Shown: positions 27,605 through 37,431, counted from the first letter of the stretch. The stretch: DNA of 64,000 bases from Pseudoalteromonas luteoviolacea NCIMB 1942 (GCF_001625595.1 NZ_AUXT01000199.1:1-64000); one strand, 5' to 3'. Numbers and translations are program-made. Notes: a model not told the origin generated them from the sequence alone.

Positions 27605-28355
27605 ACTCTGAAATATGATACGACCTCACCAACTGCTTCATGTGCTTTTTAAAACCAATGGAATTGGTCGTATTAAGTAATATACCAAGTTTGTCTTTGT
27701 GCTTTTTTGGCGCGAGTATTGCGCGGTAATACTTTTGATGGGCTTGATGAGAAAGAGATAGACTTGTCCACCAGCCATGTTTTCTAGCGTAGTAAAAGTA
27801 GGTAGGACGGCTGACTACTGCGAAATCAATTTGTTGCTTAAGCACAAGCTCTAAAAGAGCTTTTTCACTGTTTGCATCAACACGCTGGAGCTTTTCTAGC
27901 TTCTCAGCATCATGCAACTTAGGATAAAAGTAGCCTTGCACGCCACCATAGCGCTTGCCATGTAATGATGTTGGGTTTTTATATTCAAATGGCCTTTTTA
28001 CGCTCGAGACAAACTCGTCAGTATCGTAAAAGAGAGGGTCACTCCATAGGTGCTTAATTTGATCATTGTCACCAAACCAAACGGGATTCACACCTAAAAC
28101 CGCACCATTGAGTTGCTCTTGTTCTAATTCGCTACGAATACGAATTTTTGGCCTAAAGACCAGCTGATATTGAACATCATCATGAAACTCATTCAACAGC
28201 CTGACGATATCAAAATACAGACCAGATCTCTCTTTTAAGCTCACGATATAGGGCGGCTTATCATGGTATGTATACAACTTAATGCGCTCTACTTGTTCAC
28301 TCCATGCACACCATGGCAACAATATCAAAATGCCAACAATTATTAGCTGTACCAA
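27603..28355 (-). CDS. periplasmic solute-binding protein (SBP_bac_3-like)
   Basis: A 250-aa exported protein. The signal peptide is MVQLIIVGILILLPWCAWS, and the mature N-terminus (RIKLYTYHDKPPYI, then GLYFDIVRLLNEF) is characteristic of family 3 extracellular solute-binding proteins (amino-acid type). No ABC permease or ATPase is adjacent, so it is an orphan, as is common in Alteromonadales and Vibrio. It may feed a sensor or be a stand-alone binding protein. The start is TTG (28353-28355) preceded by AGGAG. Ligand unknown. Confidence 0.75.
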   Translation of the reverse strand: MVQLIIVGILILLPWCAWSEQVERIKLYTYHDKPPYIVSLKERSGLYFDIVRLLNEFHDDVQYQLVFRPKIRIRSELEQEQLNGAVLGVNPVWFGDNDQIKHLWSDPLFYDTDEFVSSVKRPFEYKNPTSLHGKRYGGVQGYFYPKLHDAEKLEKLQRVDANSEKALLELVLKQQIDFAVVSRPTYFYYARKHGWWTSLSLSHQAHQKYYRAILAPKKHKDKLGILLNTTNSIGFKKHMKQLVRSYHISE

Positions 28356-28365
28356 AGTAACTCCT

Positions 28366-28416
28366 AAAAATGACTGAATGGCAACACATTAAATTTATAT
28401 CTTCGCCATTCAGTCA
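28366..28416 (-). terminator. terminator of the collagenase gene
   Basis: A perfect 12-bp inverted repeat (TGACTGAATGGC / GCCATTCAGTCA) with a 22-nt loop is followed on the minus strand by TTTTT. It lies 20 bases past the collagenase stop codon and just before the ribosome-binding site of the next gene. Confidence 0.75.
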
Positions 28417-28436
28417 TCAAGTTTTATTAACGGATG

Positions 28437-31223
28437 TTACTGACAACTGCCTTCATTATATTTGACCAACAGCGTTGCACCTGATGGTGCACCCGAAACT
28501 TTCAAGTAGCCCCAGTACTGACTTTGGCCAGACAAATTAATACATTCGCTGTTGCCGTAGCGAGCCGAACGCGCTTCAACATTAGACTCTGTAGGCCAAC
28601 CTTGATTACTGTACTCAAGGGTTAAATCGCCAGTGCCATGTGCTGTTTCAATGCTGATATTGCCCTGATCTCGCACATTTTCGAGGCTAAACCACATAGG
28701 CTCTTGACTCGCTAAACACACTGCGGTGCCTGCAATCATACGTCCATCAGACACGCCACCTTGTGTTTTACAAAGATCTGGTAGTGTTGTTGGCGGTGCA
28801 GTAAAGTCAGCCGACAGTGACACGTTTTCGAATGAATTGTATCCTCTTAATATGATGAAGTAAGTGCCGGCGGTTGGCGCTGTAATATCACAACGCTCCG
28901 CATTTCCCCCAACATAAGGTCGACAATCATAACTTGTGAGCGTAGGTGATTGGCCATGTTTTACATAAAGATCGGCATCACCGCTTCCACCTGATGTCAC
29001 AATAGTCAAATTGGTCGCGCCAGCAGGAACTTGAATCTTAAAGTGCTTCATCTCATCTTGCTGCGCTGCAACGGTAACAGCTTGCCCTTTTTGTAACTCA
29101 TGGATTCCATCACTATCTTGTGTAACCGTGACGGTTGTAGATACAGTCACGCGTGCACCCTGTGGATCGCTTACAGTCAACGACACATTGTACTCACCCT
29201 TAGCGCTGTAACTATGCCTTGGGTTTGCTTCTGTACTTTGATTGCCATCACCAAAATGCCATAGGTAAGTAAGCGCCTGCCCTTCTGGATCTGAGCTGCC
29301 TTGGCTGCTAAACATAATATCACTTCCTATTGACCCTGAGTATGGACCATTAATTGCGGCTGTTGGTGCTTTGTTGTCTCCACCACCAGCGAGATCAAGT
29401 GTCCACTGAGTGAATTCTTGAGAGTAACGCTGTGCCCAGCCATCGGTAGTGGCCTTATAACCACTCCAATTACCTTGCTTTGTTTGCGATAGCATGACTT
29501 TCAGTTCTTCAAAGTGGCGCTCAAACATAAAGCGTACCGCTAAGTATCCCCATCGGTAAATTCTATCCTGATCAAAACCAGCATAGGTCGTCGCAAAGAT
29601 TTCATTCAGTTGGTATGTACTGCCATCTTTTATGGTATCAATGGCGGCTTGGTTGTCATTCAAGTTAGCGACATACTCTGCCACCCCTTCACTCCACCAG
29701 ACAATGGCTTCAGTAGGCGCATTAAAGTCGCCATATAAATCGAATCGGCCGTCCAAGTAATGTACATATTCATGCTCTAAATTCCAAACAAAGTGGTCAG
29801 CCTTAGCATAGCTTGCCTCGTAAGCGATAAAGTTTGCTTGGTTACCAACTTTACCCGGGTCGCCCTCTAAATACATACCGCCGTTATTGGTATCAATTTT
29901 AAAAATTGCTTTGGCATATTTAGAATAGTCACTGCTGCTATCAAAAATATTCACCTGCAACATGGTGTTGTTGTCATCAGCCACTGGTGTATTGTTTGTT
30001 TCTAGCATTTCATGAAAACGGGTTTCTTCCAGCGCCATTGTTTGACATGCAGAAAGGTGTTGTGCATTGGTCATGTTTTGCGAGCGAATACGAATTGTTG
30101 AACTACATTGATAAGTTTGAGAAAGTGCCTTAGCAGTAAGGTCTTGCTCAAAGTTACATATTCCAAAATTATTACAGTCTGCATAATACGTTGCAACATC
30201 TGCCGCTGCTAACCAAATACCATCACCATAACCAAAGCTTTCATAGCGACTAAATAAGGCTTTTAGAGCAGTATCAACAGCAGGTTGAATCGCGGCATTT
30301 TTGTAATTCTTCAAGCGCGCTAATTCACTTGCTGAGTTGATGATCATATATTCCGCATCGGACCCAATCATCCAGCTTTGTGTGCTAAAGTTATCAAGTA
30401 GGCTTACAAGTGTGCTATCAGATTGTACCAGCGTGACAAAATTATCATTCCACTGGCCTCTGAATAAAATCGTAAATACCCCGTTTATTGCGCTTCGCAT
30501 ATTCCCTTTATCAGCATAGCTTTGATTCCAGCGCTGTAACCAAGATTTGACGACCGGTAAGTACACATCCTGCATCTCGGAAGAATCCATCGTGGTGATA
30601 ACTTCTTTCAGCACACGCCCATGTGCATCGCTGTTGTCGTAAAAATGGCTGTTATTCACAAAACTATCGATAGCACCTTTCACCACAGGTTTTAGATCTG
30701 CACCAAACGTTACAGTGTCATTGTAAAACTCAACGTAATAACCTGCGCGAATGAACAAGAACAAAGATTCTAATGCTGCGCTACCGTTGCCATCGTAACT
30801 GGACGCCTGTGATCTTGCATATTCTGCGGCTGCTCGCATTTTAGCCGTTGTAAACACGGCAACTTGTGTTGCACTTGGTGAGCTAAATAGCTGATTTACA
30901 CATGTAGTCCCTTGGCTCACCACCAAGTTTGCGATAGTACCAGCACTTGCCTGCGCTAACTGATCTAAATTACAGTCTGCCGCAATTTCATTTGATGACG
31001 ACAGCATAACATCTACCGTCATCATGTTTGCAGCGACAAAGCGCGATTCACTTTGAGCTGAGGGGGCTTTTTCATTGTGTTTGGTACTGTGCTCACCACC
31101 ATGAGAAAGGTGAACTGGAGAAGATGTTGTCAATGGCTTAAATGCGCGCTCGGCTTGATGCTCATGAGCATGTAAACTGAATGCTAACACCGACAATGAC
31201 AAGGAAATTACTTTAAATTTCAT
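28437..31223 (-). CDS. secreted collagenase, peptidase family M9, with PKD and PPC domains
   Basis: A 928-aa zinc protease of the Vibrio collagenase type. Start 31223 gives a signal peptide (MKFKVISLSLSVLAFSLHA) after AAGG; the longer frame has no sense as a leader. Domain order: a His-rich N-terminal stretch, the M9 N-domain and catalytic domain with HEYVH at about residue 479 (zinc ligands and catalytic Glu), a PKD domain (about 625-710, AAINGPYSGSIGSDIMFSSQ), a PPC domain (about 715-808) and a C-terminal beta domain. PKD and PPC modules bind collagen and aid processing in relatives. Monocistronic with its own terminator. It probably allows use of animal-derived protein. Confidence 0.9.
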   Translation of the reverse strand: MKFKVISLSLSVLAFSLHAHEHQAERAFKPLTTSSPVHLSHGGEHSTKHNEKAPSAQSESRFVAANMMTVDVMLSSSNEIAADCNLDQLAQASAGTIANLVVSQGTTCVNQLFSSPSATQVAVFTTAKMRAAAEYARSQASSYDGNGSAALESLFLFIRAGYYVEFYNDTVTFGADLKPVVKGAIDSFVNNSHFYDNSDAHGRVLKEVITTMDSSEMQDVYLPVVKSWLQRWNQSYADKGNMRSAINGVFTILFRGQWNDNFVTLVQSDSTLVSLLDNFSTQSWMIGSDAEYMIINSASELARLKNYKNAAIQPAVDTALKALFSRYESFGYGDGIWLAAADVATYYADCNNFGICNFEQDLTAKALSQTYQCSSTIRIRSQNMTNAQHLSACQTMALEETRFHEMLETNNTPVADDNNTMLQVNIFDSSSDYSKYAKAIFKIDTNNGGMYLEGDPGKVGNQANFIAYEASYAKADHFVWNLEHEYVHYLDGRFDLYGDFNAPTEAIVWWSEGVAEYVANLNDNQAAIDTIKDGSTYQLNEIFATTYAGFDQDRIYRWGYLAVRFMFERHFEELKVMLSQTKQGNWSGYKATTDGWAQRYSQEFTQWTLDLAGGGDNKAPTAAINGPYSGSIGSDIMFSSQGSSDPEGQALTYLWHFGDGNQSTEANPRHSYSAKGEYNVSLTVSDPQGARVTVSTTVTVTQDSDGIHELQKGQAVTVAAQQDEMKHFKIQVPAGATNLTIVTSGGSGDADLYVKHGQSPTLTSYDCRPYVGGNAERCDITAPTAGTYFIILRGYNSFENVSLSADFTAPPTTLPDLCKTQGGVSDGRMIAGTAVCLASQEPMWFSLENVRDQGNISIETAHGTGDLTLEYSNQGWPTESNVEARSARYGNSECINLSGQSQYWGYLKVSGAPSGATLLVKYNEGSCQ

Positions 31224-31498
31224 ATTTTTAACCTTTTTAAATGTGTATCCAAACCCGCTAACCGGGAACATACTTTTAACACACCAGTAATATTGCATAC
31301 AATATATTTTATATAACTTTACGTAATAAACAGACCAATAATTCAGCATTTAAAATATTTTTTGTTAACTATTTTATTCTTAAAAGGTCAGGTAAGCTTT
31401 GTATTACAAATAGGTAAGTTTATATAATTTCATTTATTACAAAAGGTTAGATTATAATCACGCCAGCTAATGACAAGACGAGAGATTTAAGGCAGGTT

Positions 31499-31807
31499 CT
31501 ATACTGTTTTATTCAAATATTGAATATGGATAACGCCTTGATTACGCATTGTGACCAGTAATGTTTGCTTTTCCAATCGAAGCGGGTAGTCACCATCTGG
31601 TAAATTTCTTTTGGTCAAGTTATTTAACCCTTCAACAAGACCCAATGTTTCTATTTTTTTAGTTTGCGCACTAACGCGTTGATGGCCTTGCTTTACGTAA
31701 TCTATGCCTTGATCAACACATTTATCAACCACGGCTTTTGCTACGCGCTTGCCAGCTTCACTTTTTAATTTTTTAAAAAATAATGACTTAAAAATAGTGA
31801 TAATCAT
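31499..31807 (-). CDS. small protein of unknown function
   Basis: About 102 aa from the ATG at 31807 (MIITIFKSLFFKKLKSEAGKR), chosen because GGATAAAGG directly precedes it; the frame is open 60 bases further. It is basic and helical in its first half, without a clear membrane segment. The C-terminal part (LPDGDYPLRLEKQTLLVTMRNQGVIHIQYLNK) looks like a small beta unit. I do not recognise a family. It stands alone between the collagenase and the amidohydrolase-like gene on the same strand. Confidence 0.5.
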   Translation of the reverse strand: MIITIFKSLFFKKLKSEAGKRVAKAVVDKCVDQGIDYVKQGHQRVSAQTKKIETLGLVEGLNNLTKRNLPDGDYPLRLEKQTLLVTMRNQGVIHIQYLNKTV

Positions 31808-31970
31808 GCCTTTATCCTGCTTTAATAATCTTCGACTATTTTGCCACGCGAAATTATTACACTCCATTACACAGGTAATTTAAGCAGGATAAAGTACATC
31901 TGTCAGCCTTTTTGACCCTACAAATGGTTTCTAAATGTGTCTCAGATCCCACAGACTTTTTATCGGCAAG

Positions 31971-33464
31971 TCAGAGGATACTAGGCCTTATAGACTTTAT
32001 TTTGACATCTCTCAATCGTTCACCACTGCATAAAGGGTCACAACCTAAAATCATAAAATTAGCCTCGCCACCAACAGCATTGTAGTTGCGCATATTGATA
32101 TGCTGAGCCGCCCCATGCGTCACTGCATGTAATGCTTGTACTAAGGTGATCCGCTCAGAAGGGTCTAGCGAGCGTTGTTCACAGGTATAGTGGGCTGGCA
32201 TGGCCTCTATATCGCGTTCGCTCGCTATCTCAGCCAATCTTAAGGGAGACAATGGTTCACTGGGAAAGTTACTCTGTAAGCATAAGTTACAACCGTTATT
32301 TAGCACACTTTTGCATGGCACCAATAGCTCATTGAAATGGTAGTCATTGACCCACTTAAACCCACTGGTTGCAAGCCGGCCCATGCTTAATCCCACGGAG
32401 GTTTGTTGATTTAACCTGCTCAGTTGTGAAGATTTTAGTACTTCACAATGATCTAGTCGTGCTAACTCGTCAATATGGCACTGATAGGTTTCATAGGTCG
32501 AAAATGAGCAATGCCTCTGGGGCTTAGATGCAACTAAGCTATTGAACAGCAGTGTCACAAATTGGCTCTGTATCGCGACTTCAAAATGGCAAACTCCTTG
32601 CCTTTCAGCTTGCTCTACAATTCCATTAAACGAGGCGCATAGCTCACTCAATTGCCAAATAAGCTCGTGATCGTTAAACGCCCAAGGTAAAATGGACATC
32701 GCTTCCGCAGTAACGAAACTGTGTTTATTCACCGATTGAATAAAGCTTTTAAACGTGGGAGACTTTCCTAGTGCACTTGCTTTTACCCTATCTATAAGTT
32801 GTGTATTCACATACGCAGAAGAAAAGTCACTACTTACAATACATACAGGTCTTTTAATATTAAAGGCATCTAAAGCTTGTACACTCAATGACTCAAGTGG
32901 TTTCCCCCAGTTTAAAAGATAAGGTTCTAGTCCAAAACAAAACAAGCAGCTGCCTTTTGCAAGACTGCTGTCTAGGTATGCGAGTGAATTAGATACATAA
33001 TCACAACTATAATCTTGACGAACTCTGGTCGCTGCACCACTTAATCCATGTAACCCTAGATCAGCATAGTGACGACATAATGCTGATTCAACAAGATAAC
33101 AGTGAGCACTCATGCAACTGGGCATTATAGCTTCATTAGACTGCAATTGATGGATCCGCACAAGGCCTTCGGTTTGCTTGACCGTTTTGTATACTTCATG
33201 AAAGTGACCGACGCTGAACAATCGTCCATTTTGCATTGCAATAGCTTCGGCCGTTTTAACTGTGTCTGAGAACTCTGTGTATATCACGCTACCGTGACGT
33301 GCATCAAAAATATCAACTTGCAGTTCACTCTCGCTTGAACTTTGCGCATAAAGTGACGGCGTAAAAAGATCTGGTGTATATTTGTCGGCCAATCGATTAA
33401 GCCAAGTTTGGATAAATGGGCTCTCCATTGGGTGGCTTTGCAGCATTGGATTAAGAAAGTGCAT
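31971..33464 (-). CDS. degenerate amidohydrolase (YtcJ-like) lacking metal-binding residues
   Basis: A 497-aa protein with the layout of YtcJ-type amidohydrolases: AEAIAMQNGRLFSVGHFHEV near the N-terminus and a C-terminal DPSERITLVQALHAVTHGAAQ, then GGEANFMILGCDPL. The first metal motif, normally GFIDxHxH, reads SCMSAHCYL here, and the later motifs are also hard to find, so it is probably not a metal-dependent hydrolase. Cysteine content is high. No signal peptide is obvious. The long intact frame argues for a retained, altered role over recent decay. Function unknown. Confidence 0.6.
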   Translation of the reverse strand: MHFLNPMLQSHPMESPFIQTWLNRLADKYTPDLFTPSLYAQSSSESELQVDIFDARHGSVIYTEFSDTVKTAEAIAMQNGRLFSVGHFHEVYKTVKQTEGLVRIHQLQSNEAIMPSCMSAHCYLVESALCRHYADLGLHGLSGAATRVRQDYSCDYVSNSLAYLDSSLAKGSCLFCFGLEPYLLNWGKPLESLSVQALDAFNIKRPVCIVSSDFSSAYVNTQLIDRVKASALGKSPTFKSFIQSVNKHSFVTAEAMSILPWAFNDHELIWQLSELCASFNGIVEQAERQGVCHFEVAIQSQFVTLLFNSLVASKPQRHCSFSTYETYQCHIDELARLDHCEVLKSSQLSRLNQQTSVGLSMGRLATSGFKWVNDYHFNELLVPCKSVLNNGCNLCLQSNFPSEPLSPLRLAEIASERDIEAMPAHYTCEQRSLDPSERITLVQALHAVTHGAAQHINMRNYNAVGGEANFMILGCDPLCSGERLRDVKIKSIRPSIL

Positions 33465-33784
33465 CCCTTGTCACTCCCGAATAAAATAAATAATTTGAAT
33501 AGTGTGTTAGCCGCTTAACAACAACGGCACAGCTTCTTTAATAGGCTAGTAAACTGCCCAAATAAAGAACATTACATATCATTACACTGGCCAGTAAACA
33601 CACCTAATTACCAGAAACTCGTCCTATTTTTTTGCAAAAATATGACAACTAAAAGCATCTTTATGAATATCACCGCGTATTTGACCAACGTCATCAATAA
33701 ACCTTTGCCTTGATGCGTTTTAATGTACACTAAGCACTTTGTGACAATAATGACTGTTAAACGAATCAAACACTTGGAAGTGAT
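33465..33784. other. 320-bp intergenic region
   Basis: A divergent region between the amidohydrolase-like gene and the YdjM-like gene. It is A+T-rich and I see no gene, strong hairpin or operator. A 65-codon minus-strand frame here has no ribosome-binding site or recognisable product. Confidence 0.5.
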
Positions 33785-34507
33785 ATGGCAAACTTTTCTA
33801 CCCACTTAAAGGCCTCTACCATTGTCAGTGCGACACTCAGCTCAGTGCTGCTAAGTATGTCTGAAGTAAGTGGGTTTCAGACATTAGGCTTATTTATTGT
33901 CGGTGCCTTGGCCGGGCTTCTACCCGATTTAGATTCAGACAAATCAAAATCACTAAATAGCTTGTTTAGTATTTTTGCCATTTTGGCCGCTGGGGTTTTA
34001 CTACTCAATTTTAAGTTTAATTCTATTATCGAAACTTGGGGGCTGGGGCTAATTGTATATTTGCTATTTATGTTTGTCATAAAACCGATTTTCGAACATT
34101 TTACGGTACATCGCGCAACGCTGCATTCTATCTCGGCAGTGTGCATGTTTGGTATTTTGGCCTTTCATAGTAGCTTGCTACTTGGAGTGACTCTACACCT
34201 GTCTCTGCTCTGTAGTATTTTTGTTTTTGTAGGGGCCTTAACACATCTGGTTCTGGACGAATGTTACAGTGTAGATATAGACAATAAAGAACTAAAAGCA
34301 TCATTTGGTACTGCGCTCAAACCCATCGATTTACGCTACCCTTTCACATCTTTAGCACAAGTCGGTATCACCATAGGCTGCGTCTATTTTGCGATGCCCC
34401 ATTTTTCGACCATCACTGACTTGCTATACACTTGGGCCGACAGGCTGCAAACAATCACTTTTTTACCAAACCTCTCCGACTATGAGTGGCCAATCGAGCT
34501 ATCTTAA
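33785..34507 (+). CDS. YdjM/DUF457-like inner-membrane protein
   Basis: A 240-aa integral membrane protein with about five or six hydrophobic segments. The N-terminus (MANFSTHLKASTIVSATLSSVLL) with an early His, and GALAGLLPDLDSDKSKSL, match the membrane-bound metal-dependent hydrolase (YdjM/DUF457) family, where His and Asp residues are proposed metal ligands. E. coli YdjM is SOS-regulated, but no convincing LexA box is seen here. Activity has not been established for the family. Monocistronic. Confidence 0.75.
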   Translation: MANFSTHLKASTIVSATLSSVLLSMSEVSGFQTLGLFIVGALAGLLPDLDSDKSKSLNSLFSIFAILAAGVLLLNFKFNSIIETWGLGLIVYLLFMFVIKPIFEHFTVHRATLHSISAVCMFGILAFHSSLLLGVTLHLSLLCSIFVFVGALTHLVLDECYSVDIDNKELKASFGTALKPIDLRYPFTSLAQVGITIGCVYFAMPHFSTITDLLYTWADRLQTITFLPNLSDYEWPIELS

Positions 34508-34701
34508 CGCTAACTTGGACACCAATAAATTGAATATAAAAAGAGGTAATACACCGTTATTGCGCTGACTATACTGGCGCAATGTGCCCAGATGACAACT
34601 TCATTGTACAGTTGTAATTACCGCAAGAATTTCATGAACCGCCCTACTTATGGTAAGTTACACTCTCAAAATTTTTTGTTACCTTAATCAAAGGATATCC
34701 G

Positions 34702-36120
34702 ATGGCTGAGTTTTTTAACCAAATCAGTGGCCTGTTGTGGGGACATATTCTTATATACCTATTAATAGCAGCCGGTGTTTTCTTTACTGTGAGACTGGGG
34801 TTCATTCAATTTGCCCAGTTCCCTCATATGATCAAAGTTATGGCCAACAGCCGAAATGGCGCAGGTGAAGGGATTTCGTCATTTCAAGCGTTTTGTACAT
34901 CACTTGCGGCCCGTGTGGGTACAGGTAACATGGCTGGTGTTGCAGTAGCACTTTACCTTGGGGGTGCAGGCGCAATCTTTTGGATGTGGTTAATTGCGCT
35001 CATTGGTATGGCAACTAGCTTTGCCGAAAGTGCCCTTGCCCAGCTATATAAAGTTAAAGATGAACAAGGCAACTACCGTGGTGGGCCTGCTTATTACATG
35101 CAATATGGGCTAAATAAGCGCTGGATGGGCGTGTTATTTTCACTGTGTTTAATTCTTGCGTTCGGGCTAGTATTTAACGCCGTACAATCAAATTCCATTG
35201 CAGCAGCATTTGAAGTGGCATTTGACGTACCTAAATACATTATGGGCATCATCTTAGTTATTGGCTCAGCTATCATCATTTTTGGTGGTTTAAAAACTAT
35301 TGCGCGCTTTGCAGAGCTAGTGGTGCCATTTATGGCGCTCGCTTATTTACTCGTCGCATTGTATGTTTGTTTTAGCAACTTTTCGCAACTTCCGGCTGTA
35401 TTTAAACAAATTATCGATAGTGCCTTTGGTCTTGAACAAGCAGCTGGCGGTGCAGTCGGTTACGCTGTAATGCAGGCGATGATACAAGGTATAAAACGAG
35501 GTTTATTCTCCAACGAAGCGGGTATGGGTAGTGCCGCAAACGCAGCAGCTAGTGCAACACCTAACCCTAACCACCCTGCCTCTCAAGGTTATGTACAAAT
35601 GCTAGGGGTGTTTGTCGATACGATTGTAATTTGTAGTGCTACCGCTGCACTAGTCTTACTTTCAAATCAGTTGGTTGCCGATTCTGGTGTAACAGGCATT
35701 GCACTGACTCAAGCAGCACTGGTTGAACATGTGGGAGATTGGGGGGCAGTATTTATCGCTATTGCGATTCTATTTTTTGCCTTTACCTCAATTGTTGCCA
35801 ATTATAGTTATGCAGAAACAAACCTGATTTTCCTACAAGAAAATAAAATGGCGATGATGGTATTCCGCGTGTGTGTTTTGGGCATGGTGATGTTTGGTGC
35901 TGTAGGTGAACTTGGGCTCATTTGGACACTAGCAGACATTTCGATGGGTTTGATGGCTATCGTTAACGTTGCCGCTCTGTTTATGCTCTCAGGTATCGTT
36001 ATTTGGTTAGCAAAAGACTATCGTGCTCAGTTAAAAGAAGGTAAAACGCCTAAATTTGACCCAAGTAGTCGTCCAGAAATTGCTAAAACACTCCCTGCTG
36101 GAATATGGCATAAAAAGTAG
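34702..36120 (+). CDS. sodium:alanine/glycine symporter, AGCS family
   Basis: A 472-aa inner-membrane transporter with about 11 hydrophobic segments. It carries conserved AGCS blocks: FQAFCTSLAARVGTGNMAGVAVAL, ESALAQLYK, GGPAYYMQYGL, GIKRGLFSNEAGMGSAANAAA and PNHPASQG. It should import L- or D-alanine or glycine with sodium, which suits a marine host. The start follows AAAGGATATCC. A strong terminator follows. Exact amino-acid preference cannot be read from the sequence. Confidence 0.93.
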   Translation: MAEFFNQISGLLWGHILIYLLIAAGVFFTVRLGFIQFAQFPHMIKVMANSRNGAGEGISSFQAFCTSLAARVGTGNMAGVAVALYLGGAGAIFWMWLIALIGMATSFAESALAQLYKVKDEQGNYRGGPAYYMQYGLNKRWMGVLFSLCLILAFGLVFNAVQSNSIAAAFEVAFDVPKYIMGIILVIGSAIIIFGGLKTIARFAELVVPFMALAYLLVALYVCFSNFSQLPAVFKQIIDSAFGLEQAAGGAVGYAVMQAMIQGIKRGLFSNEAGMGSAANAAASATPNPNHPASQGYVQMLGVFVDTIVICSATAALVLLSNQLVADSGVTGIALTQAALVEHVGDWGAVFIAIAILFFAFTSIVANYSYAETNLIFLQENKMAMMVFRVCVLGMVMFGAVGELGLIWTLADISMGLMAIVNVAALFMLSGIVIWLAKDYRAQLKEGKTPKFDPSSRPEIAKTLPAGIWHKK

Positions 36121-36134
36121 AATATAGATTATAG

Positions 36135-36161
36135 AAAACGGCAGTCAATCTGCCGTTTTTT
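36135..36161 (+). terminator. rho-independent terminator after the AGCS symporter
   Basis: A 10-bp stem (AAAACGGCAG / CTGCCGTTTT) runs into a T-run, 15 bases past the stop codon. Confidence 0.9.
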
Positions 36162-36314
36162 GTCTCCTTTTCGTGACATCAGACTGCAAAGTTTTCCCCT
36201 TCACAGCACTATTCTCAACTAATATCAGCAACACTTTAGCACCATCTCTCTTTTCATATCATCCCACTTAATCCAATTAAGCTAAGCTTGTACAATTCTG
36301 GAGAACACAGTATT

Positions 36315-36329
36315 TGTTATATTATAACA
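36315..36329. promoter_or_regulatory. Zur-like box upstream of the COG0523 GTPase
   Basis: TGTTATATTATAACA is a perfect 7-1-7 palindrome matching the core of the gammaproteobacterial Zur operator (TGTTATAnTATAACA), with a matching TTC on the right flank. It lies 57 bp upstream of the start of a zinc-type GTPase, where Zur would block transcription when zinc is sufficient. Confidence 0.75.
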
Positions 36330-36385
36330 CTTCAAATATAATCCCATCGAATCGTCACATCGCTTTGAATATTTTGGAGCAAGCA

Positions 36386-37384
36386 ATGCAAAATACACGT
36401 TCGTCAATTTCGGCCATTCCAACTAACATCATTACAGGTTTTTTGGGTGTAGGTAAGACTTCAGCCATTCAACATCTTCTTTCGCAAAAACCTGAAAATG
36501 AACGTTGGGCAATTCTGGTCAATGAGTTTGGGGAAATTGGTATTGATGGTAACCTATTGAATGGGAAAAAGCATAACTCGGTATTCATTCGAGAAGTGCC
36601 CGGCGGCTGTATGTGTTGTGCGTCGGGGCTACCTATGCAAATCGCGTTAAACCAGTTACTCAGCGAAGCTAAACCACATAGGTTACTCATAGAACCGACT
36701 GGCCTTGGCCACCCACTAGAAGTATTGCAGTTGCTATCTAATGACTATTATCAAAAACTGCTAAACTTAGAACAAGTTATCACTTTGGTAGATGCCCGTA
36801 ATATCGAGGACAAACGCTATACCGATCATGCGACTTTCGTTCAACAAATTGCAATATCTGATGTCGTGATTGGCAATAAACAAGATTTATATGCCCCTAA
36901 TCACAAAGAAACACTTACTCGTTATTTATCTGAACAAAGCTTTGATGACAAGCATCTGTACTTTTGTGAACAAGGCCAATTGAATAGCCAGTGGTTACTT
37001 GGTCCGACTAAAGCAAATATTAAACCGCATTGTCACCACCATCACCATCAAGCGGACCCAGCAAGGGATATAAATACTCAACCCATTCCAAAAAACGGTT
37101 TCCTTGAAGCGCAAAACGAAGGAGAGGGCTTTGTCAGTGTTGGCTGGCGTTTCTCTCCTACTCAGGTCTTTGATCGCCAAAAGTTACACCAAGTTATAAC
37201 TACTATTGACGCTGAACGTCTCAAAGCTGTATTTATAACCACTCAGGGGATCTTTGGCTACAACAAAACAGCTGATGGCATTACCGAATTAGAGTTAGAC
37301 GAATGTATGGAAAGCCGCATAGAGATCATTGCACAAAATCACGACTCTGAGTGGCGAGAAAGCTTACTAAGTTGCCTAATTTAG
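36386..37384 (+). CDS. COG0523/CobW-family GTPase, probable zinc metallochaperone
   Basis: A 332-aa G3E-family GTPase. Walker A is GFLGVGKTSA. The metal-binding CxCC motif is in GGCMCCASG, a GNKQDL base-recognition motif is present, and a His-rich stretch (HCHHHHHQ) precedes the C-terminal CobW_C domain. These are hallmarks of COG0523 metal chaperones. The Zur-like box just upstream places it in the zinc-starvation subgroup (ZigA/YeiR type) and not the cobalamin or nitrile-hydratase groups. The start at 36386 has GGAG at 36376-36379; a TTG 72 bases upstream would put the operator inside the gene. Cytoplasmic; probably moves zinc to priority enzymes. Confidence 0.88.
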   Translation: MQNTRSSISAIPTNIITGFLGVGKTSAIQHLLSQKPENERWAILVNEFGEIGIDGNLLNGKKHNSVFIREVPGGCMCCASGLPMQIALNQLLSEAKPHRLLIEPTGLGHPLEVLQLLSNDYYQKLLNLEQVITLVDARNIEDKRYTDHATFVQQIAISDVVIGNKQDLYAPNHKETLTRYLSEQSFDDKHLYFCEQGQLNSQWLLGPTKANIKPHCHHHHHQADPARDINTQPIPKNGFLEAQNEGEGFVSVGWRFSPTQVFDRQKLHQVITTIDAERLKAVFITTQGIFGYNKTADGITELELDECMESRIEIIAQNHDSEWRESLLSCLI

Positions 37385-37431
37385 CGCTCTAGCAGGCCAA
37401 TTATAAAATCTTTATTTAAATTGCCAGCTAT

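Noticed and set aside
33740..33784. LexA box in front of the YdjM-like gene
   Set aside because: CTGT is present but no ACAG at the required 8-bp spacing.
37036..37056. Run of His codons resembling an engineered His tag
   Set aside because: It is the natural His-rich metal-binding stretch expected in zinc-type COG0523 proteins.
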